Shown here: positions 52,011 to 60,784 of the stretch, piece by piece
Layout of the letters: each line of letters begins with the position of its first letter
Position numbering within the stretch: position 1 is the first letter of the stretch
Assembly: GCA_964518335.1 (NCBI GenBank)
Contig: CAZFDT010000024.1
Span: forward strand, 1-64,000
Direction: 5' to 3'
DNA: 64,000 bases
Origin: CAZFDT01 sp964518335
Lineage (GTDB): Bacteria; Planctomycetota; Phycisphaerae; Phycisphaerales; Phycisphaeraceae
The notes under the pieces: model-generated
Databases searched by the model: none
Told to the model about the DNA's origin: nothing
What the model saw: only the letters and a program-made list of their open reading frames with translations
Translations under genes and position numbers: made by a program

Positions 52011-53279
52011 TCACCGCGAGGATGTCAGAGAAAGTGCCGTCCGCAAGTCCGCGTGCTCGAACGCCGATGTCATCCGATCGATCTGGGCGGAAGCAAGCCC
52101 GACGCGGGCTGCCTCCTGTCGCCATGTCGAGACTGCTCGTCCGACCTCATTCGCGATGCCCCGCGATTGCCGGTCGTCCAACTCAAAGTAGTCCGCGACC
52201 CTGAGCGCGAGGTCGAGTGAAGCCGTGCAGTCGTCGAGGTCGATGGCGGTCGATAGCACCCTGGGCTTGATGTCAGCAGGAACGGGATTCAGGTCATAGG
52301 CGGGTGCGAGTCGCCAGCCGTCGGGGCCGTCATAGAGGAAGCCGTGATTTCGCAGGTGGTCATCGGAGTTCGAGATGAGCACACTGAACACCATGCGTCG
52401 CCAGATCATGTGCATGTCGGCCCGGGGCGCGGCCCCGTACCGGCGCAACCCATCGACGAACTCCAGGTAACTGCGCGTCTCGTTGTCGTTGGCGCCCAGA
52501 AGGCTCATTGCAGACAGGAAGGGGACGCGGGTTCCACGCACGCGGTCAAAGCGGCGCAACAACAGGACAGGCCGGTCTGCGATCGACTCGATGCGCCATG
52601 GCGGCACCTCGATGCCTGCTTTCGCCGCCAGGGCCAGTGCAACGGCCTCCCAGCGCACGATGTCAATGTCGTCGTCCTTGTGCGGGAACTTGGCAATGGC
52701 CAGATGGCCGTCTTTGTCCTTGACCGAAGCCTTGGGTCGGGCGCCGCCGAGTGAGGAGCCGGGGGCCAGCAGCAGCCGAAGATCTTCGTCGCTGTCAGAC
52801 TCGCCGATGACGTGTTCGACGGCGGAAAGAAGCCTTGGCAACTCGATCAACGGCGGAATAGGCGTGACATCGCTGGTGGCGAGGAAGGGACCTCCCGGCT
52901 CCAGCGCGAAGCGCAACGCTCCTTGTCGCGCCTCGTCGTTGACCATGAGCAGATAATCGATCTCGCGCAACGCGCGAGGGCTCTCCTCAGCACGTTCAGC
53001 CCGTCGTCGTTCTGCTCGGCGCATCAATGCGCGTCCCCAGCGATCGGGCGCAGAATCGCCAATCGCGCCAAACATCTGCTTGTCGGCTGTTGTATGAAAT
53101 GGCCCAGGACCAAGCTGCAGGGCGGGTTCGAGCGCAAACCGGTCCGGATGCTTGAGCCATTGCGGGTCATACTCGAAGGAGGCGCTGTTGCCTCCCCTGC
53201 GCACGCGCGCCCACAACCGGCCAACCAGAACCGGCTGATGATGGCGATCGACATGGACGAAGGCTTGCGTATCCATCAC
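52011..53279 (-). CDS. hipA: HipA-family serine/threonine kinase toxin
   Basis: A 422-residue type II toxin kinase; E. coli HipA phosphorylates glutamyl-tRNA synthetase and arrests growth. The HipA-like layout is complete: an N-terminal subdomain, a Gly-rich SSLGGARPKASV ATP loop (about residues 174-185), the FPHKDDDIDIVRWE segment, the catalytic SNSDDHLRNHGFLYD loop (about 313-327, with the conserved Asp and Asn) and the metal-binding LAPAYDLNPV. No truncation is visible. Its start overlaps the upstream antitoxin stop by four bases (ATGA), the standard hipBA coupling. The target in this organism is unknown. Confidence 0.9.
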   Translation of the reverse strand: MMDTQAFVHVDRHHQPVLVGRLWARVRRGGNSASFEYDPQWLKHPDRFALEPALQLGPGPFHTTADKQMFGAIGDSAPDRWGRALMRRAERRRAERAEESPRALREIDYLLMVNDEARQGALRFALEPGGPFLATSDVTPIPPLIELPRLLSAVEHVIGESDSDEDLRLLLAPGSSLGGARPKASVKDKDGHLAIAKFPHKDDDIDIVRWEAVALALAAKAGIEVPPWRIESIADRPVLLLRRFDRVRGTRVPFLSAMSLLGANDNETRSYLEFVDGLRRYGAAPRADMHMIWRRMVFSVLISNSDDHLRNHGFLYDGPDGWRLAPAYDLNPVPADIKPRVLSTAIDLDDCTASLDLALRVADYFELDDRQSRGIANEVGRAVSTWRQEAARVGLASAQIDRMTSAFEHADLRTALSLTSSR

Positions 53280-53632
53280 CGGGCGTCTTGGCGACCAGCA
53301 GGAGGTTTGGTCTTCGCCGAGCGACGAATACGCTTCGGCAAGCTTTCCTCATCAAGTTCGAGGCCGACCGAGTCGGTTCGAACATCGGCGATTTGGCCGA
53401 TCCGGTCTGCGAGGCCCAGGACGAAAAGAACGGTCGCGTAGATGCCCAGCGACACGCCGGGGTCGCCCTTCTCGACCTTGGTCAGGGTCGTGCGGCTAAT
53501 CGATGCCCGCTCGGCCATGAGTGCCGTGGGGATGCGGCGCCGCAGCCGGGCTTCTCGAATGTCCAGACCCAATTTGCGGGCAATGCGCCGAACAGGCAGA
53601 GGATACAACCTGACTGATGGTGTGTCGTTCAT
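53276..53632 (-). CDS. hipB: HipB-like XRE antitoxin
   Basis: A 118-residue DNA-binding antitoxin. The helix-turn-helix lies at about residues 22-75 (LGLDIREARLRRRIPTALMAERASISRTTLTKVEKGDPGVSLGIYATVL), with the typical XRE pattern LxxAR...M..RASISRTTLxKxExGxP. The C-terminal 40 residues are charged and basic, probably wrapping the kinase. It is the first gene of the operon and presumably represses it with HipA through the palindrome at 53657-53691. Confidence 0.88.
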   Translation of the reverse strand: MNDTPSVRLYPLPVRRIARKLGLDIREARLRRRIPTALMAERASISRTTLTKVEKGDPGVSLGIYATVLFVLGLADRIGQIADVRTDSVGLELDEESLPKRIRRSAKTKPPAGRQDAR

Positions 53633-53656
53633 ATTTAGAGTCCATTATTATGGTCG

Positions 53657-53695
53657 TTAACGCATTTATTGTACGCAATGACGAGCGTTAAACAA
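53657..53695 (-). promoter_or_regulatory. hipBA promoter and candidate operator
   Basis: On the minus strand TTGTTT (53690-53695), a 16-bp spacer and TACAAT (53668-53673). Inverted TTAACGC (53657-53663) and GCGTTAA (53685-53691) flank the -10 box, as expected for HipB autorepression. The stretch is strikingly AT-rich relative to its surroundings. Confidence 0.55.
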
Positions 53696-53804
53696 ATATC
53701 GCCTCAATGCGGCAAGGAATTGATGCAAGAGGTCTGATCGGGCAGAATACGGCCAGGGCCATGCGACGTGACGGATCGCAGCCGACACAGGCACGGAGGC
53801 TGAC

Positions 53805-55667
53805 GTGGCGACGACGGCAGTGACAGGATCGAAGCGGGTGGCGTTAGCGGCAATGACGCCGCGGTCGCCCGTGGTGGTGAGGGCGTTCGATGCCCTGCCC
53901 ACGCGGCACGTCACCGAGCAGGGGATCACGATCGACTTTGATGAGTCGGACCGGCGGTTGCTCGAAGGCGTGGGGGCACTTCCGGGGGCGGCGACGCTTG
54001 AGGCGTTTCGCATGAGCCTGCGGGCCGCGGAGCTGGCGGCGCTGCCGGGCTTCGACCGGCTGATCGCCCTGCCCATGGTCCGCGAGATGGAGGTGCTCGA
54101 ACACCAGGTGCGCACCGCCCAGACGGTGCTGCAACGCATGGCGGGGCGGGCGATGCTCTGCGACGAGGTGGGTCTGGGCAAGACTGTCGAGGCGGGGCTG
54201 ATCCTCAGCGAGCTGATGCTGCGCGGCCTCGTCAAGAGCGTGCTGGTGCTCGTGCCCCCGTCGCTGATCGAGCAGTGGCAGGCGGAGATGCGACGCAAAT
54301 TCTCGATCGAGCTGATCAGTCACGACGATCCGATCTTCGACAAGCGTCAAGGTTGGCAGCAGCACGACCGGGTCATCGCGTCGTACCACACCGCCAAACG
54401 TGCCCCGCACAGCGAGGCGATTGCCGCGCGGCACTGGGACATGGTAATCTTCGACGAGGCCCACCACCTGCGCAACCGCACGACGCTCTTGTGGCGATTC
54501 GCCAGCAAGCTCAACAAGCGCTACGCGCTGCTGTTGACCGCGACGCCGGTGCAGAACCAGCTCGACGAGCTGTTCAACCTGGTGACGGTGCTGGAGCCGG
54601 GGCTGCTCAGCACCGCCAGCCGGTTCGCCGACCGGTTCGTGGACCGTCAGGACAAGCTTGCTCCGCGGAACGTCGAGCAGTTGCAGGGGCTGCTGTCGGA
54701 GGTGATGGTGCGTAACCGGCGCAGCACGGTCGGGCTGCAGTTGACCCGGCGGTGGGCGAAGACGCTTCGGGTCGAGCTGACGGAGGCCGAGTGGTCGCTG
54801 TACGAGCGCACGTCGTCGCTGGTGCGTCAGCATCTCGGCAAAGAAGAAGGCGCACTGCCGCGGGTGGCCCTGATCACGCTGCAGATGGAGCTGGGCAGCT
54901 CCGCCGACGCCGCGGCGGGGACGCTGGCCAAGCTGGCCGAGCAGCGCAAGCTCGACGACGCCACGCGGCTGCAGTTGTCCGAACTGACGGAAGCTGCCGC
55001 GCTGACGACGGAACACGCAAAGGCCGATCGACTGCTCGCCTTGCTCGCCGATCCGCAGCGCGAGTTCGACAAGCTGGTGGTGTTCACGCAGTTCCGCCAC
55101 ACGCAGGCGATGCTGCTTCGCCGGCTCGAAGCCGCGGGCCACGAGGTCGCGGTGTTCCACGGCGGGCTGTCTCGCCTCGATAAGGAGCAGCAAGTGCAAC
55201 GCTTCCGCGACCGGGCCACGGTGCTGCTCACCACCGACGCCGGCAGCGAGGGGCGGAACCTGCAGTTCTGCAACGCCATCTGCAACTACGATTTGCCATG
55301 GAACCCGATGCGGATCGAGCAGCGCATCGGCCGCCTCAGCCGCATCGGGCAGAGCCGGGATGTGCATGTGTTCAACCTCGTCGCCGCGGGCACGATCGAG
55401 GACGCCATCCTGCACCTGCTCGACGCCAAGCTGGCGATGTTCGAATTGGTCGTCGGCGAGATCGACATGGTGCTGGGTAACCTCGACGACGAGCGCGACT
55501 TCGGCGACGTGGTGGCCGACCTGTGGCGTCAGTCGCACGACCAGAACGACTTCGCCCGCCACATGGACGACCTTGGCGAGCGCCTCGCCGCCGCCAAACG
55601 TGCGTATCTCGAGCAGCGTGCGATCGATGACCGGCTCTTCGGCGACAAGTTCCGCCCGCAAGGGTAA
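53805..55667 (+). CDS. SNF2-family helicase
   Basis: A 620-residue superfamily 2 ATPase. Motif I is DEVGLGKTVEAGL (about residues 116-128), motif II DEAH is in VIFDEAHHLRN (about 215-225), motif III is LLLTATPVQNQ, and motifs IV-VI include VVFTQFRHTQAML, TTDAGSEGRNLQF and MRIEQRIGRLSRIGQ. The C-terminal 70 residues continue after the helicase core (VHVFNLVAAGTIEDAI). Such proteins translocate on duplex DNA and strip or remodel bound proteins; several anti-phage systems use SNF2 proteins. It starts with GTG behind GGAGG and is followed nine bases later by a coiled-coil partner. Confidence 0.9.
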   Translation: MATTAVTGSKRVALAAMTPRSPVVVRAFDALPTRHVTEQGITIDFDESDRRLLEGVGALPGAATLEAFRMSLRAAELAALPGFDRLIALPMVREMEVLEHQVRTAQTVLQRMAGRAMLCDEVGLGKTVEAGLILSELMLRGLVKSVLVLVPPSLIEQWQAEMRRKFSIELISHDDPIFDKRQGWQQHDRVIASYHTAKRAPHSEAIAARHWDMVIFDEAHHLRNRTTLLWRFASKLNKRYALLLTATPVQNQLDELFNLVTVLEPGLLSTASRFADRFVDRQDKLAPRNVEQLQGLLSEVMVRNRRSTVGLQLTRRWAKTLRVELTEAEWSLYERTSSLVRQHLGKEEGALPRVALITLQMELGSSADAAAGTLAKLAEQRKLDDATRLQLSELTEAAALTTEHAKADRLLALLADPQREFDKLVVFTQFRHTQAMLLRRLEAAGHEVAVFHGGLSRLDKEQQVQRFRDRATVLLTTDAGSEGRNLQFCNAICNYDLPWNPMRIEQRIGRLSRIGQSRDVHVFNLVAAGTIEDAILHLLDAKLAMFELVVGEIDMVLGNLDDERDFGDVVADLWRQSHDQNDFARHMDDLGERLAAAKRAYLEQRAIDDRLFGDKFRPQG

Positions 55668-55675
55668 CTGCAACA

Positions 55676-56782
55676 ATGAGCCAGGCCACGATCACCAACC
55701 CGCTCGAAGCCTTCGTCCGCGACTACGTCGAGACCGCCGGCGGGCTGTGGGAACAGGTCGAGCCGCAGGTGTACGACCTGCTGCCCCCGCCCCCGGAAGT
55801 TGATAGCCCTGAGGCGGAGGTCGGCGCCCACGAGATGCTGCGGATCTGCTTCGACCCCGAGGCCCTGCCCGAGCACCCCGGCAGCCAGTTCTGCACGCTG
55901 GGCACGCCGCTGGTCGATCACCTGCTCCACGACGCCCAGACGCGCGGGCAGTTCGCCCGCGCCTGGATCAGCGTCGCCAACCTTCAGCCGTTCGACCTGG
56001 ACCGCCGCGTCCGCCGTTCGTTGCAGTTGCCCGATGGCGTGGGTCTTACCCTCGGCGAGGCGCGCGTCACCGACGTGGTGATCAACGCATTCTGGTTCGC
56101 CGCGGTTTACGACAGTGACCAGAAGGAGCAGGATCTGCTGTGCGTGGCAATCGAGCGGCAGCGCGGCCGCGAGGTGCGACACCTCGACCAACTGCTCCAA
56201 CCCGATCGGCTTAACCAGTCGCCCCTGCACGAGCACCCCCCTGCCGAATCGATCAGCCTGATCGACGCCTTCGACGCCGCACGTCGCCAGGCCCTGCGCA
56301 CCGCGACCGCCACTACCGGGCGACGCCTCCGCGAGCTGCACGGCCGGCTCGACCGCCAGCGCCGCCGCATCGAGGGCTACTACGACGACCTGCTCGCCGA
56401 GATCGACGAGGGCCACGCCCGCGCCGCCCGCCTCGGCCGCGACCTGGAGAAACACGCCACCCGCCGCCAGCACGCCCAGCAGGAGCGCCGCATCCGCCTG
56501 GCCGAACTCGACCGCGCCGCCAACCTCAAAGTGACACTTCGCATCACAAACCTTCTCGAACTGCACCAGCCCAAGCTGCAGTTGCCCGGCACACTCGCGC
56601 AACCGACCGGCGCCGACATTGCTTTCCCGCTCACCTGGGATCCCTTCACCGAAACCCTCGAACCCCCCGACTGCCCCGCGTGCGGCCACCCCAGCTTCGA
56701 CATCCGGCTGCCCCCCCGCCCACGCCCGGACCAGGCGGCGTGGGTTTGCCCCGCCTGCGCCATCAAACCGACTGGGCGGTAG
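55676..56782 (+). CDS. Coiled-coil zinc-ribbon protein paired with SNF2 helicase
   Basis: A 368-residue protein of unrecognised family. The N-terminal 160 residues are a mixed domain (PLEAFVRDYVETAGGLWEQVEPQVYDLL...). Residues about 210-295 form a long Arg/Glu-rich coiled coil (RRLRELHGRLDRQRRRIEGYYDDLL). The C-terminus has a zinc ribbon made of CPACGH (about 338-343) and CPACAI (about 360-365). A Pro-rich loop LPPPPEVDSPE coincides with a CCCCCGGAA word (55790-55798). It starts nine bases after the helicase stop, so the two form an operon and probably act together on DNA. Function unknown. Confidence 0.7.
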   Translation: MSQATITNPLEAFVRDYVETAGGLWEQVEPQVYDLLPPPPEVDSPEAEVGAHEMLRICFDPEALPEHPGSQFCTLGTPLVDHLLHDAQTRGQFARAWISVANLQPFDLDRRVRRSLQLPDGVGLTLGEARVTDVVINAFWFAAVYDSDQKEQDLLCVAIERQRGREVRHLDQLLQPDRLNQSPLHEHPPAESISLIDAFDAARRQALRTATATTGRRLRELHGRLDRQRRRIEGYYDDLLAEIDEGHARAARLGRDLEKHATRRQHAQQERRIRLAELDRAANLKVTLRITNLLELHQPKLQLPGTLAQPTGADIAFPLTWDPFTETLEPPDCPACGHPSFDIRLPPRPRPDQAAWVCPACAIKPTGR

Positions 56783-56810
56783 CCATCGGCGCCAGTGCGC
56801 ATTTTTGCTA

Positions 56811-56835
56811 GATACCGTCGAAATTCGACGGTATC
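56811..56835. promoter_or_regulatory. Perfect palindromic operator of a broken AbiEi gene
   Basis: GATACCGTCGAA (56811-56822), one central A, and TTCGACGGTATC (56824-56835) form a perfect 12-bp inverted repeat ending eight bases before the ATG. AbiEi antitoxins are known to bind inverted repeats in their own promoter and repress it, so this is a likely autorepression site that has outlived the gene. Confidence 0.7.
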
Positions 56836-56843
56836 ATGCAATA

Positions 56844-57125
56844 ATGCAGCGCCTCACCGAGATGGCTATCGAGAAAGCCGCGCCGGGTATCTTCACCCTA
56901 ACCGAGGTGGCTGCCTGGCTGGGGGGTAGTTCGGATCGGCAGTTCAGCTCGATCTCCAGGGCCGTCACCGCGGGGGAGGTGGTGCGGGTACGCCGCGGGT
57001 TGTATTGCCTGGCCGCCCGCTACCTGTCCGACAAGGTGGACCCCCTGGCGCTGGCGCAGCGCCTCTATGGCCCCAGCTATCTCAGCCTGGAAACGGCGCC
57101 GGCCTGCCCACCGTGCCCGACGTGA
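56844..57125 (+). pseudogene. AbiEi-type antitoxin, truncated
   Basis: A 93-residue remnant of a type IV antitoxin. The N-terminal winged helix is intact (GIFTLTEVAAWLGGSSDRQFSSISRAVTAGEVVRVRRGLYCLA, about residues 14-56) and the conserved LALAQRLYGPSYLSLETA follows, but the protein then ends in an unrelated PACPPCPT tail. Normal AbiEi has 100 or more further residues. The cognate toxin AbiEii, a nucleotidyltransferase, is missing. It lies between the coiled-coil partner gene and the SWIM gene. Confidence 0.7.
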
Positions 57126-57280
57126 TCGACCTGCTGCGCACGCGCCTTGTTCGAGCGATCGCCCAACGGCTGGACGAGCCGGGCTTCGCCCTCGCTCCGC
57201 ACGACCAGACGTTGCTGGCCCGCATGGGCATCACCTCCGCGATCCAGGCGGGCCTCACGAAACAGGTGCAGTTCGGCTGA
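57126..57280 (+). pseudogene. Orphan C-terminal coding fragment after AbiEi
   Basis: In a different frame from the AbiEi remnant, codons for DVIDLLRTRLVRAIAQRLDEP and later QTLLARMGITSAIQAGLTKQVQFG run to a stop at 57280. The stretch has protein-like composition but no start of its own. It may be the tail of the lost AbiEii toxin or of another gene joined by a deletion; I cannot identify it. Confidence 0.35.
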
Positions 57281-57302
57281 CGCGACAACGTAAGGGGTCG
57301 AG

Positions 57303-59420
57303 ATGGCTGGGTCTGCCAAAGCCGCCAATGCGAATTCGAGCAAGGCCAAGACGAAGGCCTCGCCCACGTGGTCCTCGCTGACGTGGGACGACCTGGCGAG
57401 TTGGGCCGGAAACCGCAGCGTGCAGCGGGGCCGGGCGTACCAACGGCAGGGGCGCGTCAAGGACTTGGCGCAAAGCGCCGACGGCAAACTGCTGGCGACG
57501 GTGTCGGGAGGCAGTCGCTACACGACCTCGGTCTGGCTCACGTCGGCCCGCAGACGCGCCGCACGGCTGGCCTCGCGCTGCACTTGCCCGGTCGGGTTCA
57601 GTGGCTGCAAGCACGCCGTGGCGGTCGTAGCGGCGTACCTCGATGCGCTGGCTCAGGGCACGTCGGTCCCCGCAGCCGATGATGACGATCCACGCTGGGC
57701 CCGTCTGGCTCGAGAGAACATCGAGGACGATGGCGACGATTATGATGAGGTCGATCTCGACGATGAGGCCGCGCCGATCGCCTCGTCTGCACCCCGCCGC
57801 GCCTCCCCGGGGCGGCGGACGCGCAAGCAATGGGATAATCTGATCCGGGCGCATCTTCAAGGCAAGCCTCAGCAGGAGTTGGCCGACCTGATCTGGTCGC
57901 TGACGGAGCGTTACCCCGAGATGCGAAGCGAGTTTCAGGAGCGTCTGGCGCTGGCCGAGCGCGATGTGGGTCGGCTCCTCGCCGAGGCGCGCTGCGAGAT
58001 GCGCAGCGTCACCGAGGAGATCGGCTGGCAGAACCACTGGGACCACCAGGGCCACTCGCCCGACTACACCCGGCTGCAGCGCCGCCTGGCGCGCCTGGCC
58101 GAGATGGGCCACTGCAACGAGGTGGCCGAACTGGGGCGCGAGCTGATCCGCCGCGGCGTGCAGCAGATCGAGCAGTCGCACGACGAAGGCGAGACCGCCA
58201 TGGCCATGGGCGAATGCCTGACGACTGTGTTCGACGCGGTGAAGCGTTCGGACATACCGACTGCCGACAAGATCATGTACGCCATCGACGCGGAGTTTCT
58301 CGATGACTACGGCCTGCTCGATGGAGCCTCAGGGAAGGTTCTCGACGCCCGCTGGTCGCGGGCCGACTGGTCGGCGGTGGCCGATCGACTCGCCCAGCGA
58401 TTGAAGACCTTGCCGCCGGTCAAGAACGACGATGATTCCAGTCGGTACAGGCGCGATGACGTCAGCAACTGGCTGCTGCGGGCGTTGTGCTACGCCGGGC
58501 GAGATGGCGAACTGCTGGCTGTCTATGAGGACGAAGCGAGAAAGTCAGGCAGCTACCAGCGGCTGGTCGATTACCTGCTGGAGCAGGGCCGGCTCGACGA
58601 GGCCCACCGCTGGGCGCACGAGGGCTTGGCAAATGTGCCGGAGCCATGGTATGGCATCGAGTCGTCGCTGATTGCGTCGCTGTGCGAGGTCGCACGTCGT
58701 CGGAGGCAGTGGGACATCGTCGCTGCGCATGCCGCCGCGGCGTTCTTCACGCAGCCCAGCCCCGGTGGGTTCACCACGCTCATCGCGGCAGCGAGGAAGG
58801 CCAAGTGCAGCGAGCAGGTGTACGCCATGGCGCGGGCGTTTCTCGAAACCGGCGTCGCGCCGGTCCGCATCGTCGATAACAAGGGGAAGCTGTCGTGGAC
58901 CACGGTCGCCGGCTGGCCGCTGCAGATGCCCGATTACCTGACGCCTCGACCCGTGCGGACCTTGGCCGCACCCGACCAGCCCCGACCGCATTACGACGTG
59001 CTGATGGAACTGGCCATCGACCAGAAGCGCCCCGATGAGGTGCTGCAGTGGTACGACAAGCTCACTGCAACGACGCCCGCCGCCCGGCAAGGCTGGGCCC
59101 CTGGGGGTATCGGCCAGCTCGGCTACGACGACCGCATCGCCCAGGCCCTCGCCGCCACCCACACCGACCGCGCCCTGGCGATCTACCGCCGCGGCCTCGA
59201 CGCCAACCTCCCCCACGCCGACCCCCGCGCCTACGACACCTGCGCCCACTACCTCCGCAAGATCAGGCCCATCCTCCACGCCGTCGGCCGCGACGACGAC
59301 TGGGCCAGACTCCTGGCCGATATCCGCCTCCATTACCGCAACCGCCCCCGCTTCATGGAGATCCTCGACCGCTTCGACGGCCGCACCATCGTCCAATCGC
59401 AGAAAGCCACCCGCCGTTGA
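57303..59420 (+). CDS. SWIM zinc-finger domain protein
   Basis: A 705-residue protein. The SWIM motif CTCPVGFSGCKHAVAVV (about residues 94-110; CxCxnCxH) follows a beta-rich start (WDDLASWAGNRSVQRGRAYQRQGRVKDLAQ). A poly-acidic linker (about 128-155) leads to a long alpha-helical repeat region (TPR-like; MGHCNEVAELGRELIRRGVQQ, DYLLEQGRLDEAHRWAHEGL, DRALAIYRRGLDAN). SWIM fingers bind DNA or proteins and often accompany SNF2 ATPases; a SNF2 gene lies 1.6 kb upstream on the same strand. The role is unknown. Confidence 0.82.
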   Translation: MAGSAKAANANSSKAKTKASPTWSSLTWDDLASWAGNRSVQRGRAYQRQGRVKDLAQSADGKLLATVSGGSRYTTSVWLTSARRRAARLASRCTCPVGFSGCKHAVAVVAAYLDALAQGTSVPAADDDDPRWARLARENIEDDGDDYDEVDLDDEAAPIASSAPRRASPGRRTRKQWDNLIRAHLQGKPQQELADLIWSLTERYPEMRSEFQERLALAERDVGRLLAEARCEMRSVTEEIGWQNHWDHQGHSPDYTRLQRRLARLAEMGHCNEVAELGRELIRRGVQQIEQSHDEGETAMAMGECLTTVFDAVKRSDIPTADKIMYAIDAEFLDDYGLLDGASGKVLDARWSRADWSAVADRLAQRLKTLPPVKNDDDSSRYRRDDVSNWLLRALCYAGRDGELLAVYEDEARKSGSYQRLVDYLLEQGRLDEAHRWAHEGLANVPEPWYGIESSLIASLCEVARRRRQWDIVAAHAAAAFFTQPSPGGFTTLIAAARKAKCSEQVYAMARAFLETGVAPVRIVDNKGKLSWTTVAGWPLQMPDYLTPRPVRTLAAPDQPRPHYDVLMELAIDQKRPDEVLQWYDKLTATTPAARQGWAPGGIGQLGYDDRIAQALAATHTDRALAIYRRGLDANLPHADPRAYDTCAHYLRKIRPILHAVGRDDDWARLLADIRLHYRNRPRFMEILDRFDGRTIVQSQKATRR

Positions 59421-59452
59421 TTGAGCACCCATCTCAATAGACCGAGACGAGC

Positions 59453-60625
59453 TTACGCCAGCCATGACTGCTGATCGAGATGATCCCACGCGACGACGGT
59501 CACGTCTTGGCGAACCTGATCGGCTTCGCCGCCGTGGATCAGGAATCGTTGAACCCGGCGATGGTCAGTCAGCAACCTGGCGGCGCGGCCGGTCGTGCGC
59601 AGCATGTCCTCGGTGACGGTCGTCCCCGCCTTGACTTCGATCACCTGAAGGCGGTCGCCATGGTCCACGACGACATCGGCTTCACGACCATGTTGATCGC
59701 GCAGGAAATACAGCCCGGAGTTTTCGCCGCGGTTCATACGGTGCTTGAGGATCTCGGTGACCACCCACGACTCGAAGATCGCCCCGCGCAGCGGGTGGTT
59801 GCGCAACTGCTCGGCGGTGCGAATGCCCAGCAGCCAGCACGTTAACCCGGTGTCGTAGAAGTGCAGCTTGGGCATCTTGACCAGGCGTTTGCCGATGTTG
59901 GCGTGGTACGGCGGCAGCCGGAACGCCACAAAACTGGTTTCCAGGATCGACAGCCACGCCTTGGCGGTCACGTGTGAGACCCCCGCGTCGTTGCCCAGAG
60001 CGGTGAGATTGAGCAGTTGTCCGGTGCGGCCGGCACACAACTCCAGAAACCGCTGAAAGGCAGCCAGGTCGCCGATGTTGGTGATCGTCCGCACATCGCG
60101 TTCCACGTAAGTGGCCACGTAGGACGCGATCCAGTCGACGGGACTGACGCCGCGATCGAAGATGGCGGGGTATCCGCCCGTGAGCAGCGCCTGGTCGAGT
60201 GTGTCCGGGTGATGCTCGAACCGGCGAGCTTCGGGCCGCGACAGCGGCAGCAGGTGCAGCACCGCGGTGCGGCCGGCCAACGATTGACTGACCGAGGCCA
60301 GCAGCATGAGGTTCTGCGATCCGGTGAGGACCCATCGGCCCGGCGCGGGGACCTCGTCAATCATACTCTGCAGGTAAGACAACAGGTCCGGGCATCGCTG
60401 CACCTCGTCAATGATCGCCCCGTTCGCGTAGTCAGCCAGGAACGCCCGCGGATCATTCCGGGCAAAATCGCGAATATCGGGCCTCTCCAGCGTGACGTAG
60501 GGATGGCCGGAAAACAGAGCCCGGCACATCGTACTCTTACCGCTCTGGCGTGGACCAGTGATGGTCACCGCCGGGAAAGAGTCGGCCAACTGTAGGACCT
60601 TGCTGGCCATATCGCGGGAGATCAT
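59453..60625 (-). CDS. AAA ATPase with DUF4143 domain
   Basis: A 390-residue ATP-binding protein. The Walker A motif is TGPRQSGKSTMCRALF (about residues 23-38), Walker B-like GAIIDEVQRCPDLL follows (about 69-82), and WVLTGSQNLMLLASVSQSLAGRTAVLHLLPLS is the sensor region. The C-terminal DUF4143 (WIASYVATYVERDVRTI, later FYDTGLTCWLLGI) ends in a nuclease-like tail with READVVVDHGDRLQVIEVKAG. The family is widespread and functionally unclear. The ATG at 60625 is preferred; a TTG at 60652 adds nine residues. Confidence 0.85.
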   Translation of the reverse strand: MISRDMASKVLQLADSFPAVTITGPRQSGKSTMCRALFSGHPYVTLERPDIRDFARNDPRAFLADYANGAIIDEVQRCPDLLSYLQSMIDEVPAPGRWVLTGSQNLMLLASVSQSLAGRTAVLHLLPLSRPEARRFEHHPDTLDQALLTGGYPAIFDRGVSPVDWIASYVATYVERDVRTITNIGDLAAFQRFLELCAGRTGQLLNLTALGNDAGVSHVTAKAWLSILETSFVAFRLPPYHANIGKRLVKMPKLHFYDTGLTCWLLGIRTAEQLRNHPLRGAIFESWVVTEILKHRMNRGENSGLYFLRDQHGREADVVVDHGDRLQVIEVKAGTTVTEDMLRTTGRAARLLTDHRRVQRFLIHGGEADQVRQDVTVVAWDHLDQQSWLA

Positions 60626-60655
60626 GCCTGGATGATACCCGATCTTGGACAAGTT

Positions 60656-60670
60656 GAAAGTTGAACTTTC
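60656..60670. promoter_or_regulatory. Short palindrome upstream of the DUF4143 gene
   Basis: GAAAGT-TGA-ACTTTC is a perfect 6-bp inverted repeat in a locally AT-rich stretch just upstream of the DUF4143 start. It may be an operator; no matching regulator was identified. Confidence 0.35.
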
Positions 60671-60784
60671 CTATTTCTCAATAGCCGTCTAGCCGAACCT
60701 CGCCGACGCCCGCAAGCCGTGCGCAATTAGCGCAAGGCCAGCGGTGATCTGACACATCCGCCCGCCGCAAAGGTTGATTGCGTC

